Assembly: GCA_026936325.1 (NCBI GenBank) | Contig: JAPTHN010000003.1 | Coordinates: 69,931,192-69,995,191 of the forward strand | Source: Platynereis dumerilii | Taxonomy: Eukaryota; Annelida; Polychaeta; Phyllodocida; Nereididae | Direction: 5' to 3' | Length of the DNA: 64,000 bases | Shown: positions 35,592-47,594 of the stretch, in pieces | Layout of the letters: every line of letters starts with the position of its first letter | Position numbering within the stretch: position 1 is the first letter of the stretch | The notes under the pieces: generated by a model | Seen by the model: only the letters and a program-made list of their open reading frames with translations | Database searches by the model: none | Told to the model about the DNA's origin: nothing | Translations under genes and position numbers: made by a program

Positions 35592-36570
35592 GTGAGTTAT
35601 AGTATATATTTTAAGAGTCTATGACATTGGACGGTGTTCTCTCAGAGCAATCAATTCAATTATTTACACTCCAGTGCAGAAATGGCTGTAACTCTTAAAT
35701 AAATTAAGCAATCATTGTAACAACAAAACACTGCAAAGTAAATCTTGAATTTAGTAAACTAAAGTAAAATGGCCATTATATGAGCTGTTTTGTTTCCAAA
35801 CTTCATGCATATAAATGTGGAAATGACTATTTTAGCTGTTAGCTCATAGAGTGTGAAAATTGTGCAAATTTAGTTAGAGGATGTGGTTGGCTGCAAGGTT
35901 TTATCTCAAACAGCTGACAAATGAATTAACATTTGTGGAATTAATGGCAGTACATCTGTTACTACAGGCGAAGCCGTATTATGTGTTGACATTGGCAATT
36001 TCAAGCAGTGTCCAATTTTATTAACTAAATCTAAAGTTATCATTTTGTTCAGTCACTCCTATTACAACAATAAGGATTAACTAAGTGTGTCAGCATCAGT
36101 ACAAGTCTCTGACTGGTATTTCCTGTTCTTGTTAAAAATTTATTTTTGGTCTGATGAATGAAAACAAAATCTTGCAGTTTTGGCAGTCCGTTTTCCCATC
36201 ACACCATACAATTGCCTTGCTGTCAAGTGTCAATTTGTTCTCCCACCAAGTAAAATACAGCAGAAATGTTACTTTTTCTCCGGACTTTTTCCTATATCAA
36301 AAACATAATGTTCTTTGGCTTGCAAAATGTGATGCAATCCAACAGCTGTGATGTCAGTTGCCAAGATTTTTGGTGCTCATATGTATTCGAAACTGTTTTC
36401 TGGCCAATAACATTTACATCTCATCTGTTTTCTGTCCAACTACAGAATACTCTGACATATTCTGTGCCATATGGTAAGTTGACAATAGATATGTCAAAAA
36501 CAAGCACATATTCTGTCTTATTTTACACGCATACTTTCTATGGATTGGATACTATTGGATACTATTAGTT

Positions 36571-36703
36571 ATTTGTTGTTTGCTTGGCGGATACAGGATT
36601 TACCTTCCCGAAGATAGCTGTATCTGGGCGAAGCGAAGCTGAGCCCGGATACAGCTATCTGAGGGAAGGTAAATCCTGTATCTGCCAAAAGCAAACAACA
36701 AAT
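36571..36703. repeat. Near-perfect hairpin, 60-bp arms
   Basis: The left arm 36,571-36,629 and right arm 36,643-36,703 pair over ATTTGTTGTTTGC, GGATACAGGATTTACCTTCCC and AGATAGCTGTATC, leaving a 13-base loop GAAGCGAAGCTGA. Related words (AGATACAGGATAT, GGTCGGATAA) occur again near 37,105-37,170, so the hairpin may be one end of a larger repeat. Confidence 0.8.
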
Positions 36704-37453
36704 TACGAATTTATCCGATCACATGGTATAATAAAACTCCCATAATAACGTAGTTCAAAGGTATGAACATCATGAGTTTCAGGTACCGGTATGATGAATG
36801 TTAATTCATAAGCAGACCTGACACAAATGATGTTCATAGCTGTGAACTACACTGCTATGGGTTTTATCTATATCCCACAAAGATTTTATCAGTGGTCTTT
36901 ATCAAATTTTAGTCTGATAACTTCAAATTCTGTAAGTTAGGAGCAGCAGAATGTTGTGACGTCACCAGCAGCGCATGTCATTGTGACGTCATGACAAACA
37001 ATCACTGCCCATTGTTTGCATAACAACGTCAGATAATTTATGAGTGATTATGATGTCATCACTGCAGGATACAGAAAATATCTGTACAGGCCAAGCAGCT
37101 TGACAGATACAGGATATATACCCACAGTTCTCAACCAATCAGAAACAAGCAAATGGCCTTGGTGGTCGGATAATAGCATATATTTATCTTGTCTGCGGGT
37201 GTGACTGTGACACACAGCATGTTTGTGTTCTAAATCAAATATTGATATATACAGTATGAAATGCTATAACTTGAGAAAGACACTATAAATTATTGTGTTT
37301 GCACTTTTCAGATATAGATAGATGGTGTGCGTATTCCGACTACATAATAATTCAGTGCTAACTTATTCATGTTTTTTTTTCAGTTATCCGCCAATGGTGA
37401 GTCCTGGCTTTGCTGTTTGCAACACAGATGAAGCCAACGAAAAACAGAGTTAA

Positions 37454-37866
37454 GGGACCGTTCAGAATTTATGACTGGGGGGGGGTGGGAGTTTTGCTGG
37501 AACTTCCCGTCAAAAATTGATACCCCCCCTTTGAGTTTCATGCGGATTTTTAGTACCCCACCCTTAGGTTTCATGTGTATTTTTAGTACCCCCCCCCCTC
37601 GCCATACAAAGCCATACTCACATATATACTGTTATACACGGCCACTGGTACAGATTCGCATCATTTTGTGGACTTTTGCGTGTAAAAAAGTCCAAATAAA
37701 ATGGGTTTATGCGTGTTTTTTAACATTTTTTCTTTGTTAAAATTTATTACCCCCCCCCTTGGAAGTGTTGTCAAAAATTAATACCCCCCTTGAAACACGT
37801 GTGAAAAGTTAGTACCCCCTCGGCCAAAACTCCCACCCCCCCCAGTCATAAATTCTGAACGGTCCC
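37454..37866. mobile_element. PIF/Harbinger-type MITE, copy 2
   Basis: This has the same termini as 7,766-8,170 (GGGACCGTTCAGAATTTATG) and high similarity throughout, but is flanked by TAA on both sides (37,451-37,453 and 37,867-37,869). It is non-coding; frames across it arise from the G and C runs. Confidence 0.85.
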
Positions 37867-37869
37867 TAA

Positions 37870-39890
37870 GGAGCTAAGTTATAAAACCCTTGTGAAGACT
37901 TATTTGGCTCTTTATCAAGTCTGACCTCGAGTGGCACCCAAAGCAGCTGTAAAATGAGCATTAGGTTTCTAAGAAGAGAATAATGCATAAATTGATGGGC
38001 TTTGGAGATTTGGAAATGTTAAAGGTGTCCAACAACATTTATGCGTTAAGGGAAGAAAGCATGTGGTATATATTGTAATGCCTTATTTGGGATTACACAT
38101 CTGGATTTTGAATGATAGATAAATCAAAGCAAATTATCCTGTAAGCTAACATGGGAAAACCATGGATTTCCAACAAAGAAGGGATACAGGAAACTAAATA
38201 TTGTTCTCGTACGAAGGACACATCCAGGGCATGTACAGAGACCTAGATAAAAACTGGACATGCGTTTGAACACAGATATCTCTAGTTCAGCAAACACGCT
38301 AAAAACCGGGGTCCAAAAAATGTCCTGTGAAGCACCGAAGTATATTTTCAGCATCTGATCTTTGGACCCGTTTCCTTCATTTTTTCATCTTTGATTGATT
38401 GATTTATTAAGTTTTAAACATCTGTTTGACATGAAAAATGACATACACAATGTCCTGAAAATCACGGTGGAACTGACCACATGTGACTGTCTCTTTTTAG
38501 ATAACGGGGACTACAAGTTTTAATGCCTTGGGCAAAAAGTCTGCAGTTGGTCATGTGGGAGCATTTGTACAGTGTTATTTGTAAGGCTGATTTCAAATCT
38601 AATAAAAAAATGAATTACAGTTATTATGAATGAGATTTATGGAATCTGGGGGGTTATTGCTTTTCATAATAAATAACCTCTACGTGTTTCTAGCGTCAGT
38701 TGAATTCAGCTTCATTAAAACTAGGCATGCAATACCCAGGGCACAACCGCTGGTAATTAAGGCAATTTTAATGATCACTATGGGGAGAAGCTCAAAAGTT
38801 TGTGGTACAATGTTGAATGAATTAATAAATTTATCAGGTGCAACAGTCACTCTGAGGCAATGAAATAGAAAAACGCACCGCACTTGCGAAATGCGGAAAT
38901 GGATGTTAATCTATTGGAAAATGAGATGCCAGGATAACAAACTTTTAATGAAATTCTTCCAGCTGAGTGGCTGTTAGTCGTTGAGTTGCACCTGTATAAT
39001 GTGGTGTTTCTGAGCAGAATACAGAATAAAAGCATATATATACATTGCAAGTTATAAAATTAGTATTTGGCTTGTGATATTCATCTGACTGCAATATTAG
39101 CAGATGTGTTCGGAGCTTCCAGTTTTACAAATATGTCTTTAGATAACGCTACTCTTACATAGTATATTTTATGGTATAATTTTGAAATGTCAATTCGAAA
39201 CTGTGTGACTCTCTGGCCGGACGTAGTTAATTTTTAGCTCCCCCTACATACTCACAAAATAGATTTTTGGTGACAAGAGAAAAACTTACCCATAAGTTCA
39301 TTTGTTTATGTTACACAATAAAAATTTGAGACTACAGCTTTTTATTCATAACACTGATCAACCTTGGAATAATAGTCTTGAGAAGATCTTGAAGCCAAAA
39401 TCTATCTTGTCTTACTTCAGAACAATGTTAATGTCACAAGTTTGATTTGACTGAGCATTCATGAAATCCTAAGGGAAAGGTTTTTTACATAAAAAGAGCT
39501 GCCCTCAAAGCACTCTTCTGCAGCTCACAGGGATACAATTGAATCGATATACTGACGTCCACAACAATTAAAAATGCACAAACTGTGTTGAATCTTGCAC
39601 GCGCAAAGCATAAACCTAAAATAAGGGACCACAATTCAATATATTTCCGAGATGATGTAACTCCAAAGCAACTGAGTTGAACAAAGCGTACAAATATGTT
39701 TCATTAGGGGGGGAGGGGGTGATCTGTCAGAGAGAGTCTCTCATTATCTATTGATTCTTTTTTGGCAAGGTGCCTGTGACCTGTGACTTTGATCTATGAC
39801 AATTAGGTCACTGAAAGTCAGACCAAAAGCTGCAGTAATTAATCGGAAATTTTGCAAGTCAGAGTCCCCTTGGTGGTGCTGGCTACATCT
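37870..39890. other. Intergenic, no gene recognised
   Basis: The stretch is AT-rich with short frames only. The segment at 38,700-38,850 is similar to 9,430-9,560 (CAGGGCACAACC, TTTTAATGATCAC). A G/C-poor run ending in a G-rich stretch occurs at 39,710. I see no coding gene. Confidence 0.4.
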
Positions 39891-42109
39891 GTAGTCATGA
39901 ATATCTCCTAAACAATAACAGTACAGCGTAATTTATTAAATTTAATTAAGAATTCCATCCGAAAATATGTTCAAAGCATCCAAATATTTATTGCATAATG
40001 TTACAGCAATAGGTGAAGCATGACCTGAAATTATCTGATTGTGCTTACTTGTCGTTCTACTGTTTTGATTTCTAGCAGCAGCTCAACAAACATAGTGCTG
40101 TGCAAGCCTGTAATGTGCTCTGCCAAGCAGGAAAGAGCAGTAAACATAATATATCTGGATATATACAGGCTAACAATTGTTGTATGGTAAAGAGAAAATG
40201 AAGCAGTTCCAAATAAGCAACTAAACTGCAAAGAGCCTAGAGGGCGATGCTTTTCCTTTACATATTCCATTGGGTAGTGAAATGATGATCACTAAAGGAA
40301 TTCAAGACACAGTTTTCATGTGGCATCAAATGATAATTATCTTGTTAATAAAGCTAATTGCACCGGGCTTCAAAACCATTGTGTATCGTAAAGGATGATC
40401 TGATATTAGTTTTCTGGTGTTAATTATGAAACTTTAACCCATGGAGTTTCCTTTTAGAAATGGGGAATGCTTCCATCACAGCCCAAAAATGAAAGGCTGT
40501 GGAAGTGTCCAGGCAGTGTGGCATATATTATATCATAGAGGACCTGTCTGAATAGGCTGCTACTAATTACCTGGTTTTTGCTGCATTTTCTAATATTATC
40601 CAGCAGTGATAATGAGTGATTTTGACCCAGAAAATCATGTTGAAGGTTAGAAGGGTATTGCCACCATATAATAGATATGACATGAGTTGCAGTCACTTGT
40701 TTTAAAAGATTTGCTGAGCACTGGGAAATAAAAATGCAATTTTTAAATTTTCTTTAAAAACTAGCCACAATGTTACCTAAAATAATTTGCACAAGGGATG
40801 GTTGTTTTCTCTTCCTATTTAAAAAATAGCCCAAATTATCAGTTGATCTTTTATCACAAATTCCAAAGTCTACAAGCTTTTGTAATAGATGCATACAAGC
40901 ATCTAATGTCACTAATGATGAAATTGGATAAATATGCCAACAGTAAAAAAACAAAAAAAAAAGATATTTGTCACAGCACGAGAATTAATCCAGTCTGACG
41001 TCACTCAGCTGAAGGCATAGTGAAAGAAATGCAAGATAGCAATAAGATGTCTTTGTTACCTGAAATTGACAAATTAAACCACTTAGCAGATGTGAATATA
41101 TCCGGCAACACTTCAGTCCCCGTATGACCCATGATATCAGATTCTTATCACCACCTCCTTCTTTGGCAGGTGACTGAATGTCCTGGAACAATGAATAATC
41201 TATCCAATAAAGATGTTGAATTTGACCCGGAATCTCAGGATGTGCATTAGCAAGCGTCAATTGTATTTTCAATAGCAGAGATCTTTTGATCTTAAAAAAA
41301 TAGTGTCTGGATCGTTGAAAGTCTTCCTTCGCTTGAGTCGCCATACTTTATTTCATTAAATGAGGTTTCATCCAATTGTCTTGAAATTCCTCAAAGAGTG
41401 AGAAACATTAAATATCTAAATTGATTTACTGAAGCTGTGGCAGTTAACACTATTAATGAAAACCATTCCCAGCAAAAAATAGGGAACCAATGTGAGTTCT
41501 GGCAGCAAAAAGCTAAAATGACAAACTATTTGTTTGACCAGCAGAGAAAGCCAATACCTCAAGCAACACATCAGAGCAGTCCACAGCATTCAACAATATC
41601 AATATAATCATCTTGAGTTGTTTTCCAGAACAAATCAGATTCACAGCTAGAACCTCATTCATTTTCCCAAGTGTTTATCAAGTCAATCTTGGAAAGACAT
41701 CAACACTGCCACCAGGCAGCATAACTTTTCAAAGACAGAAGCAATAAGTTACACAATGTCATGAAAAAGTTGTTTCTTACCTACATTTATGCCTCTGCCA
41801 TGTCCATATCCTCTTCATATGAGCTTTTGATATTTTCCCACCACTGCCGAACTCTCTTTTTTTAATTTGTTTTAAGAGTTATGGTGAATCAGTTTGTAAC
41901 AGTAATGTTTGAGATGAAAACAATAAATGTAAGCAAATTTCAAATGCTTTTTGTGTCCGAGAGCAGGGCCTCAGGCGCTTTGTCGTCATCAATGGCATTA
42001 TCATGCCAAAGTTGCTATGGATCCTAATGATGCAAGAACAACCCAAAGTTATGATGCCCAAGGTTTTAGACTGCTGCCAAAAATGCCCTGGCTTTAATCT
42101 AATGTCTTA

Positions 42110-42998
42110 CTGCTGTGATTATTTGCCCTGAATTCCCAAAATTCTTCGTTGCTGATCTGAAGATTTCTGTTAAGGCTGTAGAGAAGCATCTTCTCCTTCT
42201 TCTGTTAGGTCCGTCCGTCAGGAGAACAAGCATGGCAAAAAAATTGAACTGTCTTTTAATTCATCGATGGCCTGGGCCGTTCATCTGTCCGCTTGTGAAC
42301 AGTGCAGCCGGAGACTATAACAAGTGTCTGCATCAACAGTCTACGTATTCCTCTGTTCCACACTCGAAAGAATTCTTAGATGGCCTTGTCACTTAAGTCC
42401 CAGGCCTGGCAACTACTAAAGTGACAACAATGAGACCCGAATGTGAGCATCTTCACATCCTTTGGAGCCAAATCAAATTTTGCAACTAGGGTTTTCGTTC
42501 TACCAATAAAGTCTCACTTCTTCTCACTTATTTCCCCAGCTTCACTAAGATCTGCTGACAGCATGTTTCCCAGGCGCTTCACTTGTGACGTCCACGATAA
42601 CTTACTCCTGCTAAGGTTATATCAGGATACAGTGCTGGTCCTATACGTTTGGAGAACATAAAACACATTGACTTCACAGGATTATATTGCATCCTGTACT
42701 GCTCTCCATATTGTTCACAGACTCTAATAATTTTTCCTAATCCAGCAATACTCAGACAAAGTAAAATTATATCATCTGCTTAGCAGATGGCAGAAGCGAA
42801 ATTTGAGCCAACCCAGCAGTCATGTCCCTCTTTCGCAAGTCTGTCTGACAGCTCGTCAATGTACAAACATAACAATGGTGACACAATTCCGGCCCGACAT
42901 ATCCCATTGCATGTTAAGAAGTAATCCGATTTGTACCCTGACCAGTATGTACAAGACTGTTGTCTGACATACAAGTCACGCAATACTCTATTGCGCTT
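42110..42998 (-). mobile_element. Truncated LINE reverse transcriptase
   Basis: The frame ending at 42,780 encodes GIVSPLLCLYIDELSDRLAKE, a variant of the reverse transcriptase motif G(I/V)xSPLLFxxYIDDL. After an in-frame stop the frame resumes ADDIILLCLS, the catalytic box, then about 55 residues of palm and thumb. Further down, frames shift (TFGSHCC, TLVIVSGC). At least two frame breaks and several stops are present, and both ends of the LINE are missing. It is inserted in copy D at a point where copy C is continuous (around 32,660-32,680), so it came after the duplication. The clade is not assignable with certainty; the GIxSPLLFxxYID form fits Jockey/CR1-like groups. Confidence 0.75.
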
Positions 42999-44159
42999 AA
43001 GTTGATATCATGCTATTTCTATCTTTCTAAACATAATGTTATTCAAATGCATTGTTACATGATTGGTGACAGATTCTAACTGTCACAATTGACTAGATGA
43101 GAATATTTTAAAATATTAAACATGAGTGAAAATGGATATGGTTTTTACATGTTGTAAAACTTCTGTACACAAGAAAAAAATTGAAAGTTAGAGGAACAGT
43201 TTGAGTTCTTGAGAAGTTTTATTGGGTATCCAATGTCAGTACAAAAACTGTTTTGTCGTAGTTGTGCTGAAAAGAATACCTTAAAGCACTTGTACACTGT
43301 GCTTCATACCAAACCCTGACAGTGTTTTGTTCCCGCACTTTGCATGTCAACAAGGATTTTGTCTTTATTTAGAATCTTGCTGAAAATAGGTTGCTATTCT
43401 CAGAATGTACTTAAAATGTTCCTTACCTCGCATGCAGCATATCAGTCCTTGAAATGTACACTTACCTTAATAAAGACAGTAAAAAAGCACATAGCAACGG
43501 GAGGGGAGAGCAGGAAAGAGCCCAGTGACACTCACTACAAAAGCGGCAGAGCGCCATTTCATTTCTACAGTTTTAAGGTAGGACCAGTGATTCGTGCAGC
43601 TAATGGCCCTCAGACATGAACAAGGACTGTTTTGAGAGCTGAGCAAATAACTCCAGGTTTAGTCATCTATGTGGATATTCAGGAGCTGCTCACAATAAAC
43701 TCATTGTAGTCCCTCAGCACTTTCCATTAGTTCAGTATGAGCTATCATGAAGGAGTATTTATTTTGCTCATATTAAAAATGTGATGATGGAGTCGGTCCA
43801 GTGCCGTGAGTTGGTAAAATTTCAGTTTTGGGCCAATATGCACTTACATTTTAGGTCATATCTCAGCCCCATAAAGGAATTTATGCCGGTATTATGGATC
43901 AAATGATAGGCAAAAATATCTTCTTTGACGTAAATAGCAGTAATTGCATCCATATGTCACTGGTCTTGAGATAGTGATGTATACATGATTGCAGTCAGGG
44001 AAATTTTTGGTGTCCCGCCTGGACACTGCATGTAAAATTTTTGCATACAACTTTCAAATACAGGAAAAGGGAGTGATTTAGGATAAAAATTGCAATGCAT
44101 TACTGTTCCCTGATTAGGTGGGCATCTTGTGAATCCAGAAAAATGGCAATTGGATGTTT

Positions 44160-44480
44160 CTATATATTTTTAATACACCATTTGTAATACTCAGTTGGTG
44201 TGTCCCGGGTGAAGCTTAAAAATGCAAAGTGATTTTTGATGCCACAGATAAACCACTGATCGAAACATTTTCGGAAAATTTGATATACCAATGCATTGCT
44301 CATGACCTTGTCTGTCAGGAATATATCACTTAAAGTGGCTAAGGCTGTTGTGCCAGAAGCTGTGATGGCTTGAGTAAGACTGACGCTCTTATATTCTGCA
44401 AACATTCTGTGGGACTTCTCTTGTTCGAGTACTTCCTGATGAAGGCTTGTTGCTGGAATTCTTGCATTCTTGGTATTATT
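44160..44480 (-). pseudogene. Coding-like frame inside the 43.8-45.3 kb transposon
   Basis: The frame runs open from about 44,480 down to a stop at 44,160, including NARIPATSLHQEVLEQEKSH, an ATG (MFAEYKSVSLTQAITASG) and a Trp/Cys/Phe-rich end (IFRKCFDQWFICGIKNHF). It is roughly 105 codons with no break. By position it may be a transposase fragment. I recognise no transposase motif. Upstream sequence consists of tandem repeats whose frames are broken. Confidence 0.4.
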
Positions 44481-44910
44481 GTCATGCTCATGAGCCTGAC
44501 TTTGTATTAGTGTATAGAATAGGGTAGAAAGTCCAACTCATAATGGCATTAGAGCCCTATCTTTGAGACTGACAAAAATGCGACGCTCTGACATTTTGTA
44601 ATATTTATGAGGACCTTTCTTCTTTACACGCTTCTTGATGAAGGCTAGTGGAAGGAAAGTTACCTTTTCTGATATGATTTTGTTGCTCATGAGCCCAGGA
44701 TTCTATTGGTCTATAGAACGCGGTTGTAAATGTAACCTATCATGGTATTAGTGGCCTGTCTTTGTCACTGACAACAAATGTGGCACTCTTACACTTTGTA
44801 AAAATGTATGTTCAAACATGTCTTGTTCAAATGCTTTGTGATAAGGACTCTTTGCTGGAATTTTCACTTGTTTGATATTGTGTTGTTACACTTGAGCAAA
44901 GCTTGCTTAC
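44400..44910. repeat. Tandem repeat, three units of about 200 bp
   Basis: The word CTTGATGAAGGCT and variants occur at 44,435, 44,634 and 44,837 (spacing 199 and 203). GCTCATGAGCC, TGGCATTAG/TGGTATTAG and TTGTAAWATTTATG words recur in each unit. The third unit is incomplete. Confidence 0.65.
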
Positions 44911-46393
44911 GTCATTACCTGCTAATTACACCATAGAAGGTATGAGAAGGCAAATAATGAAAAATCTGTTTTTTGTTTGTTTTAAGAATATTATTCAACA
45001 AAACATGTGCAAGTTTCATAGTGATATCTTAAAAAGTCTTTGCTGCAGATGTATTTGAAGAAACAAAGCTTCGTTTTGAGTAAACTGCATTTTAAGTTAG
45101 TATTTTCTTCACATTCATGTTTAAATTTACTAGCATAATGTGGCATAGACGTCACAAAAACGCATATACAACCTCATATTTTTGGATTTGGAATCTAATA
45201 ACACATAGGAAGCATATCAGTGATTATTGATTTTTTGGTCAATATCACCAGAAATTCCAAATTTTACCAACTTGTGGCATTGGTCAAGTCGTCATTCTGC
45301 AAGTCTCCTTTTTTTGTTTTTTATTTAGTATTATCCTGAAAGAGCAACATTTAATTTTGGTCTTACATCTAATAAAACTACATAGTATCCTTTATGTAGA
45401 TTTTATAACACTTCATAACTCAATCGTGTCTCTCTGCTTGAAGATGCATCAGCAAGGCTTTTATGTGAAGTCATAAAAGTCAGATTCTCTTTTCCTTATC
45501 AAGTTTTTAATATACCTGAATTATATAGTGTATTTCATGCTAGTACCCATGCTTGTCTGTAATACTCTAGTGATGCTTTACGATAAATCATAATTGATGT
45601 TGTGAACAGATTGTGAGTTTATCAAAGGATGGACAAGTGCAATTTTTGTTGTATGTTCAAGAATTACTATCGGTCACTGATAAGAATCAACAAGACACTC
45701 GATCACCCACGGGCACTTGAATCCACAGATTGGCGATGTCACATCTTCAGCAGTGATCGTGACGCTACCAGCAGTGTGTTATGGTGACGTCATGAATTCA
45801 AGCGCTCGTGCGATCAACCATGGTGACACCCCCACCACTTGTAATTACTCATATTGGACCAAAAAGTGTTTCATGGCAAAGTATAGACCAGCAAGTTAAA
45901 CGGTTAGAATTTAGTCTGCCAAGTACCAACTCTTCTGATAAGAAATCCATTTAGCTCCTGTCTAACGCTATATCAGTGACATCATAGCAATTTCCATAAT
46001 CATTGACCTTATTCTGGTACTTAGCAATAAATGCCACTTTTAAATTTTAAAGCCCAGACTACTACATCTTACAAGACATCCGCTTTCAAGCAGCCCTAGA
46101 ATATATAAAACACCTAAAAACTATAATTGAAGATGGCAACACGGGGTGACTCCTCGCTATTTTCATTCTCCATAACTTATGACACAGAAAGTCATGGTTC
46201 ACATGGATCAGGCTATGTCCTAAGTGATAGAAAGATTATTAAGATTAACTAAAATATTCATGAATAAGTCACATACATATTTTGCAAGCACAGATCAACA
46301 TTCAAATCCACTGTCAATTGAATAGATCTGAATAAGGGCATTTGCATTCTCTGCATAAAGTAAAATGCATCACTGCTTTCCAACAAATTACAG

Positions 46394-46565
46394 GCAACCA
46401 ACGAATATGAAGCCATAAAATGCTCTGCATGCATATTTCATCACCTACAAAAGGCTCAGAACATGTCAGAGGTGATGATTAGGGTGATGAAATTTTACTG
46501 GAACAACACAAATCACAATCATCATGCACTAAAAGCATCAAAGACAAAGGCCGACACTTCTGAAG
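46394..46565 (+). CDS. 172-nt exon, copy D, intact with both splice sites
   Basis: The acceptor CAAATTACAG|GCAACC and donor GAAG|GTGAGC bound an open frame of 57 codons plus one base. The peptide begins ATNEYEAIKCSACIFHHLQK, continues NMSEVMIRVMKFYWNN and ends in a His/Asn then Lys-rich stretch. Copy B has exactly the same length and an open frame; copies C and A are broken. Conservation of length, frame and splice sites across inverted and distant copies is good evidence of coding ancestry. No signal peptide, membrane segment or known domain is visible. The product is unknown. Confidence 0.55.
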
Positions 46566-46977
46566 GTGAGCATAGCTATTCATCTCACACTTTGGTGTTA
46601 TTCTGTTATATTATCTCAAAGTCGTTGATGCCGTCAGCATGAATGCAACAGAAAAAGAAATATTATGAGCACAAAGATGAAGCTTTCATATGCATAACAT
46701 TGGAGCTTTTGTCAATATCATGCTGTTATACATGCTATATACTGATTCAAAACTAAAAAATCTATTTTATTTTGGTCAATGAATGTCATTTGTTTATTCT
46801 TATACTACATTTAATTTACTACAAATTAACTGTATTTGTGGTATTGGATGCCCATATGCATGTACAACATCATGTAGATCAGCTTAGTATGATAAAGCAG
46901 TACATACTAAATACCAGAGGCCTGCAGTAGACAGAGTAGAACCTTATATTTGTTTGACATTCATTGGATATTCTGTA

Positions 46978-47086
46978 CCCTATCAGCGTGCCTCGGCCGC
47001 CCAACATCGGACCAAAGCCGGTCCGATGCTGCTGACATCGGACCGACGCCGGGCCAATGCTGGACCGCTGTGGCACGCTGACAGGG
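46978..47086. mobile_element. 109-bp TA-flanked MITE with repeated CCGATG words
   Basis: The ends CCCTATCAGCGTGCC and GGCACGCTGACAGGG are inverted repeats, each bounded by TA. The body contains CATCGGACC, GGTCCGATG, CATCGGACCG and GGGCCAATGC, repeats of one word in both directions. It shares TACCC ends, TA target and self-similar body with the 1.5 kb element at 5,782-7,257. Confidence 0.8.
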
Positions 47087-47129
47087 TAGTTGTCTATCAT
47101 TTGCTGTCAAGTGAATATTTACATACAGT

Positions 47130-47310
47130 GGTTTCAATGGATCATCCCTAGAGTTGTTTACAGTGCTAAATTATTTATGGAGCAATAAACGTTGCCATAC
47201 CAATTTGACAACATGGGCCAGTTTATTTCTGTTTTTATACAACATCACACAGAATGACTTTCATGAAGTAGAGACATAGATATCTGATTCGTGTGATTTG
47301 CATTGAAAGT
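47130..47310. repeat. Segment inverted-duplicated at 21,290-21,480
   Basis: ATCATCCCTAGAGTTGTTTA and GGAGCAATAAACGTTGCCAT are the reverse complement of 21,411-21,465, and weaker similarity continues to 47,310. It lies about 600 bp beyond the 172-nt exon in both D and B, so it belongs to the duplicated unit. Confidence 0.65.
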
Positions 47311-47498
47311 CACATACAAAAACCATAACGTGGTGACAGATAGAAAGTAGAACTCGCTGTCCTTTACTGCAAAACTTCAACAAAAACAGCAAGCTACTGC
47401 TGACGAATGATAAGGGCATACATAATTGCACTGATGATCTTTTCTTTGTTGTCAACTTATCGTCTCACTTTTGACTGCTTATCTCATGGTATAAGCTT

Positions 47499-47594
47499 GT
47501 TATTCACCATGGGATCGGGAGTATGTGTTTATTACACCTCGGGCTAAAACCCTCTGGCGGTAAATGACACATTCCCTCTCCCGTGGTGAATAAC
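47499..47594. repeat. Hairpin, copy 3 of the 240-479 repeat
   Basis: GTTATTCACCATGGGATCGG is followed by its complement, with apex CTCGGGCTAAAACCCTC. It is preceded by CTCATGGTATAAGC as in copy 1. The extended upstream part of copies 1 and 2 is not present. Confidence 0.7.

Larger units (their letters stand above)
29440..36560 (+). pseudogene. Gene-like unit, copy C
   Basis: This copy runs collinear with copy D (39.9-50.6 kb). Blocks at 29,480-29,910, 29,935-30,120, 30,440-30,840, 33,000-33,350, 33,550-33,740, 34,230-34,507, 34,668-34,730 and 35,390-36,470 each have a counterpart in D, and most also in B or A. It holds the best 93-nt exon and an open 45-codon block at 33,122. The 172-nt exon has lost one base and its donor carries a MITE. 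Mixed intact and broken blocks suggest a pseudogene, or at most a transcribed non-coding copy. A private tandem duplication lies at 30,928-32,360. Confidence 0.6.
43799..45282 (-). mobile_element. 1.5 kb TIR transposon inserted in copy D
   Basis: The ends CAGTGCCGTGAGTTGGTAAA and (reverse) CAATGCCACAAGTTGGTAAA are inverted repeats. Copy C is continuous across this point (33,430). CARTGCC ends fit the hAT superfamily, but I see no clean 8-bp duplication. The minus strand has an open frame at 44,160-44,480 and a 200-bp tandem array over 44,400-44,910. Confidence 0.65.

Noticed and set aside
37380-37740. Opposed frames rich in Pro and Thr around 37.5 kb
   Set aside because: They are translations of the Harbinger-type MITE and its G/C runs.
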